Source: Paragordius varius (Eukaryota; Nematomorpha). From it: a stretch of DNA of 64,000 nucleotides. Made by a program: the position numbers and the translations under genes. The number at the start of each line of letters is the position of its first letter. Within the stretch, counting starts at the first letter, position 1. Below the pieces are notes generated by a model. The model did no database searches and was not told where the DNA came from. It saw only the letters and a list, made by a program, of their open reading frames with translations. Positions 1 to 12,787 of this stretch are shown here, one piece after another. The stretch covers positions 3,100,001 to 3,164,000 of the forward strand of contig OZ176052.1 in assembly GCA_964247055.1 (NCBI GenBank), read 5' to 3'.

Positions 1-360
1 CCAAGTAAATATATTAATTTTAAATAAACTTGTTACAGGGATTTGTAAGGATTGCTGGTTGATATTCCACTACTTTAAACTATTTTGCATAAATTATATA
101 GTTTATAATACCCACTCATGTAAGATTCCAAAATAACAGTATAATTTTTTTATACCGTCATAAACCAGATGACAAAAAAATGAAAAAATAGAAAACAATA
201 TTTTTGGTTTTATTTTGATATAGAAATTTATTTTACTGAATAAAATATGAATGTTAAGATTTTAATAGTGAGTATAGCTACTAAATAATTAAAAAAATTA
301 TTTTAATATAGTTTCATAAAAAAAATTTGTCTGATAAGTGTGCTAAAAGAAAAACACCAT
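1..360 (+). repeat. Dispersed repeat R1, copy at the window start
   Basis: The stretch holds the words TTGATATTCCACTACT, TTTTGCATAAATTATATA and CACTCATGTAAGATTCC. The same words recur near the window end, inverted at about 63640-63870 and direct at about 63905-64000, and the CATGTAAGATTCC part recurs at about 18118. No coding potential is seen. It looks like a non-autonomous DNA element or its arm; the left boundary lies outside the window. Confidence 0.6.
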
Positions 361-439
361 CTTTTGAACTGAGATATTATAGAAACCTTAACTAACATCA
401 CAAATTATATTGAGAAAAAGTGATTCAAATATATAAAGC

Positions 440-1500
440 GTCATTGTATTTATCATCAAAATAGTATGAAGTTCGTTTCAATAGAATCCATTTTTTCAGA
501 TAAAACTTATTATGTCAAAACTTAGCTTATAAATTAAAATTTTTATCACTCAATCTCGGAATTTTTGCGTAAATGAGAAAAATTGCCCATTTTAAAAGAA
601 AAAAACCTTGAGACTTTCTTCATAAAAACTAAAATTTCATGAAAATAATTTGCTTTTATATGTATTTTAAAATATACACTGCGTGCGAAATCGGTATACC
701 TGATAAAATATATATAGATAGGAAAATGTATCCGGATTATCATGGTGCTGATTATGGCCATTAGGAGTGATATAAGAAGATCGTATACACTTTTGTGATA
801 GGTCCTCCATATCGGAAAATGGCAGAATTTGCGCATATTTTTTAAAAATCTTTTTTGGGATGAAAGCTAGCGGCTTCAGTCCAAGCCTAAAAATTATCAT
901 AAAAATATTATAAACTACATATAAAAAGCAAAACAATGTTTTTAAAAAAATTAATTTTTATATGTAGGATCCGTAAATTTTTTAGTTCATTATTGAGCTT
1001 TTTCTTTTAAAAGTAAAAGCAAAATTCCGAGATAAAATTTTAAAATATAAATTATTTATCAACTCAAAATATTTTTTAAAAATTGCATTTTTTCAAAAAT
1101 TTAAATTTTAAAAAATTTTGTTGAAGCATACTTCATACTATTTTGAGGCATGATGAAAACGTTATAAAAACGCTTATAGATATTATAAAACATCTTTCTC
1201 TAGAATTCGATGATGTGAAACATTTCTATCAGCTCAGAGTTATAATAAAGCTCGGTTTCTAATTATGGTAAATTATTAAAAAATCCAGCTTATATTTACA
1301 TACATTTAAAGACAAACGAATGTTGTAATCAAGAGGGGATAGAAATGTCCAGCATCATTTAAATAAAGTGTTTTATATTGTCTTAGATTTCTCAAAAAAG
1401 TATAAAGTACTTTTCAACATAATTTTGCCAAATCGGAGCGTTTTTTACCGTTTCCATCATGCCTCAGAAAAGTAAGAAGTACGCTTTAACAAAACTTTGG
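440..1500. repeat. Long inverted repeats within the window-start repeat block
   Basis: A roughly 60-bp segment around 1118-1180 (core GAGGCATGATGAAAACG) reappears in inverted orientation around 1430-1497 (core CGTTTCCATCATGCCTC), with a shorter third copy around 445-480. The arms could fold into a long hairpin. No protein is encoded. It overlaps the candidate transposon at 673-1921. Confidence 0.5.
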
Positions 1501-1921
1501 CAAAAATTGAATTTTTATAAAAAAGTATGCATTTTTTAAAAAGTTTTATTTTGTTATCAAAATTTAGTATATAATAAAATCATCCCGCATCAAAATTTTT
1601 GAGTTTATTTTAAGAGAAATAGCCCATTTTAGGAGCGCAAAAAATTTCGAACTTTTGGAGCTCACATCTAAAATTAAAAATTTTTGTATTGTCATGTTTT
1701 TTTAATGTATTATAATATATTTTAGTGATATTTTTTAAATCCTCTAGTTTAAAAAAAAATTATTTAAAAAAATTGCGCAAATTTCGCCATTTTTTGATGT
1801 GGAGCACTTTCCATAAAAATCGTTCTTTAATTCATAAGGGCCAATACCAAAAGTACAATAATAATATATATATTTATCGGGTTATTTAATTATACCCCTC
1901 AATATTAAACGCAGTGTATAT
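673..1921. mobile_element. Candidate TA-flanked DNA transposon remnant
   Basis: The left end reads TATACACTGCGTGCG and the right end reads ACGCAGTGTATA, a 12-bp terminal inverted repeat about 1.25 kb apart; a related end, TATACACTGTGTGC, lies at about 63300 and another ACGCAGT end at about 2034. The interior has no long reading frame. TA-bounded ends suggest a Tc1/mariner-like non-autonomous element, but the family is inferred from the ends only. Confidence 0.4.
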
Positions 1922-2503
1922 GGAGCAGTTACTGTGAGTGTAACTTTCTTATATCACTGGGGTCAACAAAAGCACCATGGTGATCATAATACTTTATTAC
2001 AAATATTTTATCGGGGCTAGACCCCCGATATTAAACGCAGTTTATATAAATGATGAAAAAAAGTATACGAGAATTCGTCAAGATAGTGATATGTTATCAG
2101 TGTTTTTTAATTAACAAAATTAAAAATATTCAACGGCAAAAATTTCGATATATAATTATTTTGCAAGCTAAAATTTATTTTTGAGATCAGGCACAATAAT
2201 ATTATTCGAGATATACGTTCAGAAATCTCTTTCCACCTCCAAAAAATAATAATTAATTTTATATTTATTTCTGATCATGTCTTTTATGCGTTATTTCTTA
2301 TACTAGATGAGACCCCACAAATATTTAAAGTATAAGAATTTAATCAAAAATTTATTTTATTATTTATAATTGTAAATAATATATTTTAAACCTTTGCATT
2401 TTATGTAAAATTTTATATGCAATAAAATTTTTTCAAGCTACAAATATTTTGTAGGTGTGGCAAAAAATTACACAGCCTGATATTTTTAACACATGGTTTT
2501 ACC

Positions 2504-5500
2504 ATGAGGGTGACTCGATCTGTAAGGATAAAAATTATTTTTAGATTTTTTCATATATTATTAGATATCGCAATCAAAATATTTCAAGAAAGCACTTATC
2601 TTATATTCCATATCATAATAAATTTAATGCAACGATTTATACTCGCATAGCTTCAAATTTTACAACCTCGGCTATTAGTAATACTAGTTTTAGTAACTGA
2701 TAGAATATAAAGATGAAGCAGTTACTACCCCTGGTTTTCCAGATTCCGTATCCGAAGGGGACATTCGCTGGATAAAAAGTTTTTTTCGTTTAATTATTTA
2801 AGGTGTTGGCGATCCTGTGGACATTGATGACATTGTTTGTGAAATCGAAACTGACAAAGTTTAAATAATTGTTTAACTAATTAAATTAATTTTTGATTAG
2901 ACTGCTATACCTGTTCCTAGTCCCTTTAAAGGTTTTTTAAAGTCCCAACTTATAGAAGAGGGTGGTAAGGTTAAACCACACCAGCAACTATATATTATCA
3001 GCGACAATGCAAGTTAATATTATTTTATAATTTAGGTGCAGAAACAGATAATCATCTTCCTGATAGGTTTTTATTTATTTTTTAAAAAAATATAATTATT
3101 TTTATGGACTATGTGCTATTTTTTTAAATTCTACTTATTTATAATTTTAACATTTTTTTATTTAATTTAAATAATCAAACTATTTTTATACCATAAATGT
3201 CAAAAAACTTTTGTTTTGCCTTAAAATGCTCAATATTTTGAGTGCAACTACTTTTTCTGCTAAAAAATTGTATTTTTTTATTGGATAAATTCCTATATTT
3301 AAATGTTAATAAGATTCTAACTGAATTAATGTGATTGTTATTTAAATTGGGCGGTTTGAATTACTTAATTAATTTTTGGTATCTTCAACATTTTATTTAG
3401 CATCATTGGGAAAATTTATAAATGTATATTTATTCTTTCGAATAATTAGGCAAAATTGATAGGCTATTAATTTCTTTTTTTTAATCCATAAAATGTTTGA
3501 AAGCGCCCAACAAAAATTTCAGAGCACTATCGTTGTTTAATAATTAATTGATCCTAAATTAATAATATGAAAACGTAATAATGCGTAATTAAATAATTTT
3601 TAAACCGAAAAGACAGATCTAGAAAATTTATAACTCTAAATAATTTGAAAATTTAAATTGGTTAAATAAATATATTACAAATACCTAATTTAATCATTAA
3701 TTATTAATGATATCTTTTATACACCATAGACCCTTGAATCCTTTCTGTTATATCTACTTACCCATTTAACATAGATTTTTTAACCATGTGCTAATCATTT
3801 TATGTGGATATTTATTTGTTGTTTTTTTCGTGATAATTTATTAATTTCACTGTATATTGTAATAAATTTACAGTAAAGAACCACATCATAGGCCGGAGCA
3901 GGAACAAACTTTCAAAACTCAACCCGAAAAACCGGATTTGCATGAGGAAAAATCTGCCACTAATAGTTTACTCATATCTGTTCCCCAATTACCTGAGTCT
4001 GTTTCTGAAGGTGACCTTAAATGGCTTAAAGGTTAAGTGTCTTTTTTTAATTTCCAACTGAAAAAAGATGATTTTCTCATTATATATAAATAATAATTAT
4101 ATTGGCTTGGAATGCGATTAAAATTTATTATATTTCGAATAAATTTTGTTAACTCGTTTCAAAAATGTCAAACAACAAGGAAAGAAATAAACTTGAAATA
4201 TAATATAAATTTTAAATGCCATTCTTATCCAATATATTTATATATATATATATATATATATAAAAATCGTCTAAATTTAAACTAAATTTTTTGATAAAAA
4301 CATTAAAACTGATAATTATTTTTGAAAAATGTTTAGTTAACCTCATTTTTAAATTGCATAGTGTAATATTTAATAAAGAATTAGTTTTTTAATTTCATAT
4401 TATTAATAAAATCTAACACAACATTTATCCAATTTGAGTTGTATTTTTATTTTATTATGTCTTTCAATTTTGTGTTCTTTAAATAAATATATTATGTAAA
4501 ATTATGATAAATTTAATTAGATTACTTATACATACCTTTTACTTTGAAATGTTACTAATGGATTTTCAAATTATTTTACATATCAGCTTTAATTGGAATT
4601 ATAAATAGGGGTTCTCATTAATCATATTAAAATTTAAAAAAATATTATCCCTTTTTTCTTATTATAAAATAATATTTTCTACTTACACATTTATAGCCGT
4701 TGGGGATAGTGTTGACATTGATGAACCAATTTGTGAAATTGAAACTGACAAGGTAATTTTTTTATTAAATAAGCTTATAAAATAAATATATATATATATA
4801 ACTTTTTAAAATCTTATTTAGGTTTAAAAAAATATAAAATACAATGATTATATATGGTTAAATCAAACATTTATGATATGGTTACAAAATTTTGCATAAA
4901 AAGTTCAATAATAAAGTTGAAATATTGGCTCGTTTATTTTCTCGGATTTATGCTTTTTATCCTTTCATAATTTTCATATATTACACCACATATTTTTTTG
5001 ACGAAAATAAATTATTTCGATTAACATCTTACTAGGATGTAGGTAGATTAGATAGTTGATTTGACTTAAAATGCATTTCCTTCTTTAAAATCTACACTTC
5101 CACAATCGCTTTTTAAATTTAAAAAATTGTTTACTGATAAAATGTAAGCTACGATGTTGCTCTGCATCAGATTTAAAATGTTAATTTAAATTAAAAAAAT
5201 ATACGATTTTTTTCGGCTGTAATTTTTAATCATTGTTTTTGACTCCAATATTGACAAAGAAATATTTTAAACATAAAATCGGTTTTTTATACCTACCCTT
5301 TAAAATGCTTGAATTGTTTTTTAAATAAAGTTTTAAAGATGCTTTAAATATTTAGTGCAAGTTGTGTTTTCGATTAAGGACGCTTTTTGCCCTTTATATT
5401 TCAAAACTCATAAAGCGCATGGTAAGACAACCAAAGTATAAATATGGATTATGCGCCATTTTTTGGAGAAATCATAATAAAATCTCAACACGATGAAATT

Positions 5501-8500
5501 ATTAAAAATTATTATAATGAATAAAAAATATTTATTTAAAAGTTTTACCGAAATATATTACTACCAAAATATCTCAACACATGAAACCTTAACTATATTG
5601 TATGTAATGTAGAATCATCGTTTTTTGTAATAAATTATTTTTTGATAATTTTTTATCACAATAGTAAAAGCCAATCAATATTAATTTATAATAAATCTAA
5701 ATATGTTCAACTTTTATAATTTTCACAAACTTGCATTTATAAAATCTGTAACATATACGGTAAAAGTATACACTAGGACAAAACGTAAAAACTCAAAAAT
5801 ATTTTTTTACAAAGCTAGAAATTTTTTAAACCTTGTTTACAAAAAAATTATTTTTTTAAGTATATAATTGAATGTGTATTACCAATTTACATCTTTCCTT
5901 AATAAAAAACGATAAGTTATTATATAAAGTTTTGGTAATATTATGATTGTCTTTGCCTTAAAAAATATTAGTCCTTTAGAGTTTTACGTTTTGTCTTTAT
6001 AATTTAATTTTTTTATTGTATAAAAGACTGCTGTACCCGTACCATCACCGATTAAGGGAATAATCTCTGAAATTAAAGTGGAAGATGGCGCCAAAGTTAC
6101 ATCCAAGACTCCATTATGTTTGATTTCTGAAAGTAATTCCGAAAGCTCAAAACCTCAATCATCATTAAATCAACGTATTATATAATTTTTATACTGGTCT
6201 AAATTATATATTTACTAAAATATGCATACTCATTGATATTTTAGAGGTAAATGAATGATTAAAATATAATCGGTGATTTAAAAGCACTAATTTATGGTAA
6301 TAATCAGTCTTGATAATATAAACAACTGTATATTGTCATATGTAAAATAAGCAATGAATTACAAATTACTAAAGTGTTTATAGTTTATACATACTAATAA
6401 ATAACAAAGTCGTTATTTTTTATATTTACCATTTATATTTATTTTGTAACCCATTTTAACTTTTTCTAAAATAATTTTTGATTATTTTTTTCATAAAGCG
6501 GTCACATAGATTTGTAATGCAATCCAAACCGTTTAAGTTCAATCCTATTAAAAAGTTACGCATTCATTTAAAACACCACCCAAAACGAATGGATTTGCGG
6601 GCCGCATTTAAAATATACATGGGCATCAATTAAAAATTTTATAGATCTCAAACAGGTGACTGTAAAATGCAATCATAATATAACTATTTTCTATGGTTCG
6701 TTGTCAATTCGATAGATTTATTCTAAAAATTCTAAAATATATCATTTTATCAAGATTTCGTGAGCATATTTTTGCAAATTAAGAATTTCCAAATTATTCG
6801 CGGCCGTTCACAATGTGTTAGAGGGCTGCGTGTAGGACACCCCTGATGTAAATTTATTATATTTATAATTGTATACCATTTACAATTCAAATTCACCCTT
6901 GAACAATTTATATTCACCCTAAAAATAAATGATGTGTTTTCCGGCTAATATAACTTATCATTAATATGAAAAAAATTCTTATGGCATAGTTTATTATTTT
7001 TTTAGTATAATATTAATTTTAAACAAAATTTTATTTTTTAAAAATATAAAAAAATATAGGTAATTTTTAATTTTAAAGAACACATAATTTATTTAAGGGT
7101 GAATTCGAATTGTTCAAGGGTGAATTTGAATTGTTCAAGGGTGAATTTGATTCGTTCAAGGGTGAATTTGAATTGTTCAAGGGGGCATTTGAATTGTTCG
7201 AGGGTGAGCTTTAATTGTTCAAGGGTGAATTTGATCTGTAAATGGTATATATTTATATTTGTATAAAGAATCCTCCACGGCGCCAGAACAAATTCCACCA
7301 ATCCCTACGACACCACATTTAGTGTCTTTTACCGAGACGGATAAAACGGACATACCCAGTGGTAAAGTTGTAAAACCAGCATTTTTTGATGATTTAATAC
7401 CAGAAAAAAAGCAGCAGGTAACTTCGCAATTTGAACACGGTTCCGTCCCATCCAAAAAAATGACCAGTGATAAGAAGAAATCAACGCCAGATGCTATAAA
7501 AGTTGTTGAAGATGGTTCTGCCACCACTGATTTTGATAAAAATAAGATTGGGGGAACTCGGACTGAAACAAAGGTAACTATGATATGATGCGGAATGGTT
7601 TTAAACTTTAACTTTAATATATACCATAATTCAATTTTAAAATGTGTATATCGTTTCTTGCATGAGAGATGAGTATAATACCAGTTTATTTATTCGAAAA
7701 ATTTGTTTAATGCTTGTATATATGGTGGCATGTTTCAATATCTTTTTATCCGTTTTACATGTTAAAATTAATGTATGTATATGTTATACAAAGGTATAAC
7801 ATACTAATTATTAGCAAAAAAGGGCGGAATGGTTTGTCAAAAATAAATTAGGATTTTTTTATTATATCTTTAGTATTAACATTATGATAAATCGATTTAT
7901 GCACATACTGTTTATTTTTAATTGTATAATTGTACGTATTCCAATTCGAGTGCTACTCATTGTCTAGCAATTTAATATAATTTATGAGGGTATTTTTGGT
8001 CAAATAAAGTAGAATCTTTGTTTAGCACTTTAGGGTCTTATCGTTGCCTCTAAAACAATGTTGTAATATTTTTTATTTTTTATGCTTTTTATTAATGATT
8101 TAATTTAAAAGTTGATAATTATATTTTTATTTTACATGTAAAAAATTCGTTTTTACTAAATATCGAAAGAGGTAGGTAGATATTTTCTAATCCTATTATC
8201 CTAAGCTCTAAGCATATAATTAGAATATCATATTTAGTTAATATGGACACAAATATTTATGAAAATCAAACCGAAAATACTCATACTCATTTTAACTATT
8301 ACCAATAAATATGGTTATTTTTGGAGATAGTGTTATTAATAATAATATAAGAAAACATTTAAATTTTTTTGAAATACAATAAAGTACGACTGATTATATT
8401 TACTAGGATACATATTCTTAGGCTATTCACAGTTAGCATTAATAAAATTTAAACCTATATTACATTCTAATTAATTATTATAGGTTAAAATGAATCGAAT

Positions 8501-11294
8501 GCGTAAACGTATAGCTGAACGCTTGAAACAAGCTCAAAATACTGCTGCTATGCTCACAACTTTCAATGAAGTGGATATGAGGTTTTTAATTTTATTCTAA
8601 CTAGGTTTTTCGTTTTTTCACGGTTTAAAACATAATATTGTTTTAACCGCTTATCAAATAATGCACTTTATTGTTATACTATTACCATATGATATGTTAA
8701 ACTATATATAAAACCAAAATATAATTAATTGCTTTTACATTAAATAAATCTACATATATAACGATCAACACATCATATAAATATGTTTGCAAATTTAGAT
8801 TTACATTATCATTTTATAATATGTTGTATAATCAAGTTTCAATTTTTTTCGACTGATTATTTTAAAGCCATCCAATCCTAACATAACAGGCAATAAAATG
8901 CACAAACATATCTTTATATTTACACATATTGACAAGCGAATTTTACTTTATCTATCAATGAAAATATCCCATTATAGCTTATTTATTTAATAATCGCTTC
9001 TTGATCTTATATATATATATATATGTTTATTAATCTAGTTCAATCATAGCCGTTCGGGAAAAGCATAAAGAACAATTTAGTAAGGTTCATGAAGGCTTAA
9101 AACTTGGATTCGTTTCCTTTTTCGTTCATGCATCCACAAGGGCTCTCATGCGACAACCCATAGTTAATGCATTCGTCACCGAAGATAATAGCCATATTAT
9201 GTATCGCGATTATGTTGATATCAGTGTTGCCGTGGCTACACCAAAGGTTTTTTTATCTATTAAATTAAATTAAAACATTGGAAAAATATTGATTTAAGTT
9301 TTGTGATTTAAATTCTGGTCTTTGAAAATAGGTTAATGTGAACACAGAAATAATATTAAAAGGTTTCTTATGTAGATGGATGGATTAATCAGAAAACTTG
9401 ATTTACTAATAAATATAAACACAGCCAATCTTTTTGTAATAAATACGAAACCTCGCAAGAAAATTTGATACAAGTTATAAAATTAAGACATTTCATTAAC
9501 CATCATTGAAGGGGAAAACGAATAAAAAGTTTTATCTAATAATACATTATAAAAAAGGTCCTTGTTTTTAATAGGCGTTTTTTATTAGGTTTATTCGATT
9601 TTTCCAGAAAAACTAAAATACCATTTTTTTATCCTAATTTATGCGCTTAAATAGTGTTGGACAAAAAGGCACAAAAATTTTATAATAAGAGGTAAATAAA
9701 CGGGTTTACTTACCAAATTAATTCGCACATCAAGAAGTTTGACTGTGTTTTTATTTTTTATTGCCATGTATTAGGGTTTGGTTGTTCCCGTTATTCGAAG
9801 TTGTGAAGGCATGTCAGTGGCTGATATTGAAAAGAATATGGCAACATTGAGTGATAAAGTATATATTTAATTCAAAAGATATAAAACCTTTAAAGCTAAA
9901 ACTTAGTTTTTTAATTAAAAGAAACTCCCTAACAAAAACTGTCATTTTTATGGACAAAACCTTATTTTTTATTTTTTCTATATAACCAATATAACGGTTA
10001 ATATGGTTTAAGCTTATTTGGTGTTATTTAATTACATATTTTACTATCGTAATTGTTTGGTTAGTTTATATAGTAAAAATAACAAATTAATAATGTTTAT
10101 TAGAAAATTATATGTTATGCTTTTTTATACAATAGTTTTACATTTCATATTTGCTTTGTATATGTTCAATTCCATAAATCTAAAAAATATATAATTATTT
10201 TCAGATTTATTTAATTTTGACCAAATTAAAATTAATTTTAATTATTATGTAAAAAAAACGAATTTTGTTTCATTTAATGCGCGGCGTAATACTAGGCTCG
10301 GAAAGGAGCTTTAGCCATAGAAGATATGGACGGTGGTACTTTTACCATTAGCAATGGTGGGGTCTTTGGAAGTTTAATGGGAACTCCAATCATAAATTTA
10401 CCACAATCTGCCATTTTGGGTATGCATGCCATACAAAAAAGGCCAGTTGTAATTAATGACAAGGTATATGCATACATATACTCATTTTTATGCATAGTTA
10501 TTTCTGTTTTGGTTTAATTACATTAACTTATTGATTAAAGACGCTTTTTGTTTTTATTTTAAAGCAAAGGAGAGTATATTACTTAGAAAAAAAGTGCTAT
10601 TTTTATTAAGATATAACTTCATTGTAAAATGCTCAAAACATTTTTTACGGAAACATATACAATTTACATGTGGAATTCACTCTAAAAATAAATGATGTGA
10701 TTCTTGACTAAATCAACTTCTAATTGTTATTATATATTAATTTTTGTCGTCTTTTTAAAAAATTTTATCATAGCAAAAATATAGGTATTTTTTTATTTTA
10801 AGTGCCTTGTCCTTATTAAAAAAATAGAGAACAGAAATATCATAAAATATGCCAAAAATAATCAGGAGTATATTCGGAGCGTAAGTTGTAAACTAAAAAT
10901 GGCATAATTTTATAATCCGTATAGGAAGGTATTAGTAAAAATTATCACTTTTATGGCCGTTTATGCCCATAATCTTATATCTGAGAAAAGGGTACATTAA
11001 AAAATTTTAATTTTATGTTTAACTTTTATTGTTACTTAATTTTAAATATTTGAAATCAGATTGATCAAATTTAAAATAAATTAATATTTTTTGGAACAAT
11101 AACCCTGATATAAATAAAATTTATGAAAGCTAAAAACTCAAATTATTGCTTATGTTTAGATTGAAATTCGCCCAATGATGTATTTGGCTCTAACTTACGA
11201 TCATCGGCTAATAGATGGCAGAGAAGCAGTTACGTTTTTAAAAGCAATCAAAAATTACATTGAAGATCCTGCCAGCATATTTTTGGATATTTAA
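2504..11294 (+). CDS. DLST: Dihydrolipoyllysine succinyltransferase (E2 of 2-oxoglutarate dehydrogenase), two lipoyl domains
   Basis: This E2 core enzyme transfers succinyl groups to CoA in the mitochondrial TCA cycle. Fifteen exons read through in phase: 2504-2521, 2545-2677 (or 2692), 2713-2778, 2803-2858, 2901-3012, 3036-3066, 3874-4031, 4697-4752, 6027-6174, 7269-7573, 8484-8581, 9039-9246, 9775-9858, 10296-10463 and 11160-11294, giving 591 (or 596) residues. The start MRVTRSIFSY opens an Arg/Ser-rich, acid-poor mitochondrial presequence. Lipoyl domain 1 spans about residues 51-128 (ETDK, lysine 91). A second lipoyl domain spans about 171-246 (ETDK, lysine 210). A roughly 115-residue Pro/Thr/Lys linker (exons 9-10) leads to the catalytic domain at 362-591, with [30 protein letters not shown] and the active-site motif [11 protein letters not shown] (His 562, Asp 566). 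Animal DLST normally has one lipoyl domain and about 450 residues. Early introns are tiny (23, 20 or 35, 24, 42 and 23 nt). Later introns carry transposons. Confidence 0.95.
4236..4262. repeat. TA microsatellite in DLST intron 7
   Basis: A short uninterrupted TA run in an AT-rich intron. Similar TA or AT/GT runs occur at about 25168-25216, 38671-38722, 52308-52333, 55046-55073 and 62934-62949. Confidence 0.8.
5770..5996. mobile_element. MITE family T copy (GACAAAACGT termini), DLST intron 8
   Basis: The left end contains GGACAAAACGTAAAAAC and the right end contains AGTTTTACGTTTTGTC, an inverted pair about 225 bp apart. The same termini delimit copies at about 31807-32080, 57404-57680 and 60122-60366. 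There is no coding capacity, and it ends about 30 bp before DLST exon 9. Confidence 0.55.
6570..6848. mobile_element. hAT-like non-autonomous element, DLST intron 9
   Basis: The left part contains TTTGCGGGCCGCATTTAAAA and the right part GAGGGCTGCG followed by the end GGACACCCCTG. CAGGGGTGTCC-type ends with an internal GCGGGCCGCA are typical of many animal hAT MITEs. Other copies lie at 37255-37522, 44175-44450 and 45989-46390. The left terminus is eroded. Confidence 0.55.
6874..7247. mobile_element. Minisatellite-armed MITE (family M), copy 1
   Basis: The element starts TACCATTTACAATTC and ends TCTGTAAATGGTA, flanked by TA on both sides, which suits a Tc1/mariner-type target duplication. Each arm is a tandem array of an about 20-bp unit (GAATTTGAATTGTTCAAGGGT and its complement). 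The right arm here has about seven units and can be read as a repetitive (TLEQFKF)n peptide on the minus strand, which I regard as chance. The core contains GTGTTTTCCGGCTAATATAA. It ends 21 bp before DLST exon 10. Confidence 0.85.
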
Positions 11295-12772
11295 GAAGAA
11301 TTTGATGAGATAACAAAAAACTGCCCTGCCAAAAAAATATGACAATAATAATTAATATGGATACATAGTTTGGATGTTTATATTACATACTTACGATTGT
11401 TTGCTTTGAATCAAATCTCTGATTTTATTAATAAATTAATAATATTTTTTATATGTTAGAACGAATAAAAATTAAAGGGGTAATATTAAAAATATTGTGT
11501 CTGGTCTCTATAGTCTTTACCAATGAATTTAGCCAAAACGCCACTGCAAAAAGCTATGTTACACATATATATACCATTTACAATTTAAATTCACCCTTGA
11601 ATAATCCAAATTCACTCCTGAACAATTCAAATTCACTCTCAAAATTATGTGTTTTGAATTAAAACAATACTGAAAAAATAATAAACTATACCATAAAGAT
11701 ATATTTCATTTTTATAATGATTATATTAATTCGAAAACACATATTTGTTTTTTAGGGCGAATTTGAATTGTTCAAGGGTGAATTAGAACTGTAAATGGTA
11801 TATTATCACGTCCCAAACATAATATTTTTCCATGTTTTAAATTTTTCTATATATATTAAGTATAAGTGATAATATATTTATATATTTTTCTATAGTGAGC
11901 GTTTAGACCAGGAGCAATACAAATGGGGTTGCATTTAATATAAATATAGGGCATTCATATATAATTTATTAGTTTTATAGGAATAAGCAAACAAATACAA
12001 CATTTTTAAGTTCTTACAAATTAAATAGAAAAAATAGTAAAATTCTTTAAAAACTGTTGATTTTTCTAAGATTTAATGAGGAATCCTTAGTATTAAGCCG
12101 CATGTTGACCTTGGTATAGACATTTATTAAAAAATATCGATAAGGCGCGATTTTGCATATATGTGCATTTTGGTTTCTGCCGACTTTATATTAAACCAAA
12201 TGGAAGAAATCGCTTGAGCAAATGATAAAACACGAACACACCAAATTATTTCATACTGCACATATGAAAGAGGATTGACGTGAGAATTAACATAGGCTTT
12301 AATTTCATGGATACTTTGTAATGTTAAATTTTGAGAATATTAGAGCAATTTATGATTATACTTAAATTTATCGATACGTGTTGGGTGTGGATATTGATGT
12401 TCTCTAGATATTTTTTACTTATTTTTCCTAATTAAAATTAATGTTATTATTTATTTATACCTGTAAAAATGTTTTTAGTAAATTTATTTAAAATTTATAT
12501 TTATTTGTTCATTATTATTAAATATGATTACTTATTAAATATTTTTGACATTGATAAGTACAGAAAAGTATCCGGTAAAAATATTGCGATTTTTATATAT
12601 TTACATAAAATTTATAATTTGTTATTGGCATTGTTAATTGCTTAAGTATAATATTTGACATTTAAATTACATGAATAAATCGATAATGAATGATTATAGT
12701 AGTTTAGGGCTCTTGTTATTGGCTAAATTATCCGATGTGGTTAATATTTATGTTGATCATCATTAAGAAAAA
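11295..12772. other. Gap between DLST and the LINE
   Basis: This stretch holds one family M MITE (11572-11800), a possible short exon with a signal-peptide-like N-terminus at 11453-11571, and a 15-codon open stretch at 11897-11939 behind a TATAG acceptor. Apart from these I see only AT-rich sequence. A DLST polyadenylation signal cannot be picked out with confidence. Confidence 0.6.
11572..11800. mobile_element. Minisatellite-armed MITE (family M), copy 2
   Basis: TACCATTTACAATTTAAATT at the left end and GAACTGTAAATGGTA at the right end are flanked by TA. The left arm has about three GAACAATTCAAATTCAC units and the right arm two. The core, with CCATAAAGATATATTTC, is inverted relative to copy 3. 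Confidence 0.85.
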
Positions 12773-12787
12773 AAATTATCATAGGAT

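Noticed and set aside
7089-7301. Open frame encoding a (TLEQFKF)n repeat protein, minus strand
   Set aside because: It is the translation of the right arm of a MITE minisatellite inside DLST intron 9; the repetition comes from the DNA unit.
7219-7527. 102-codon frame antisense to DLST exon 10
   Set aside because: Exon 10 joins neighbouring exons in phase on the plus strand and the antisense frame has no homology.
10665-10830. A seventh family M MITE copy in DLST intron 14
   Set aside because: Fragments resembling the core (AATTCACTCTAAAAATAAAT, AAAATATAGGTATTTTT) are present, but neither terminus can be found, so I do not list it as an element.
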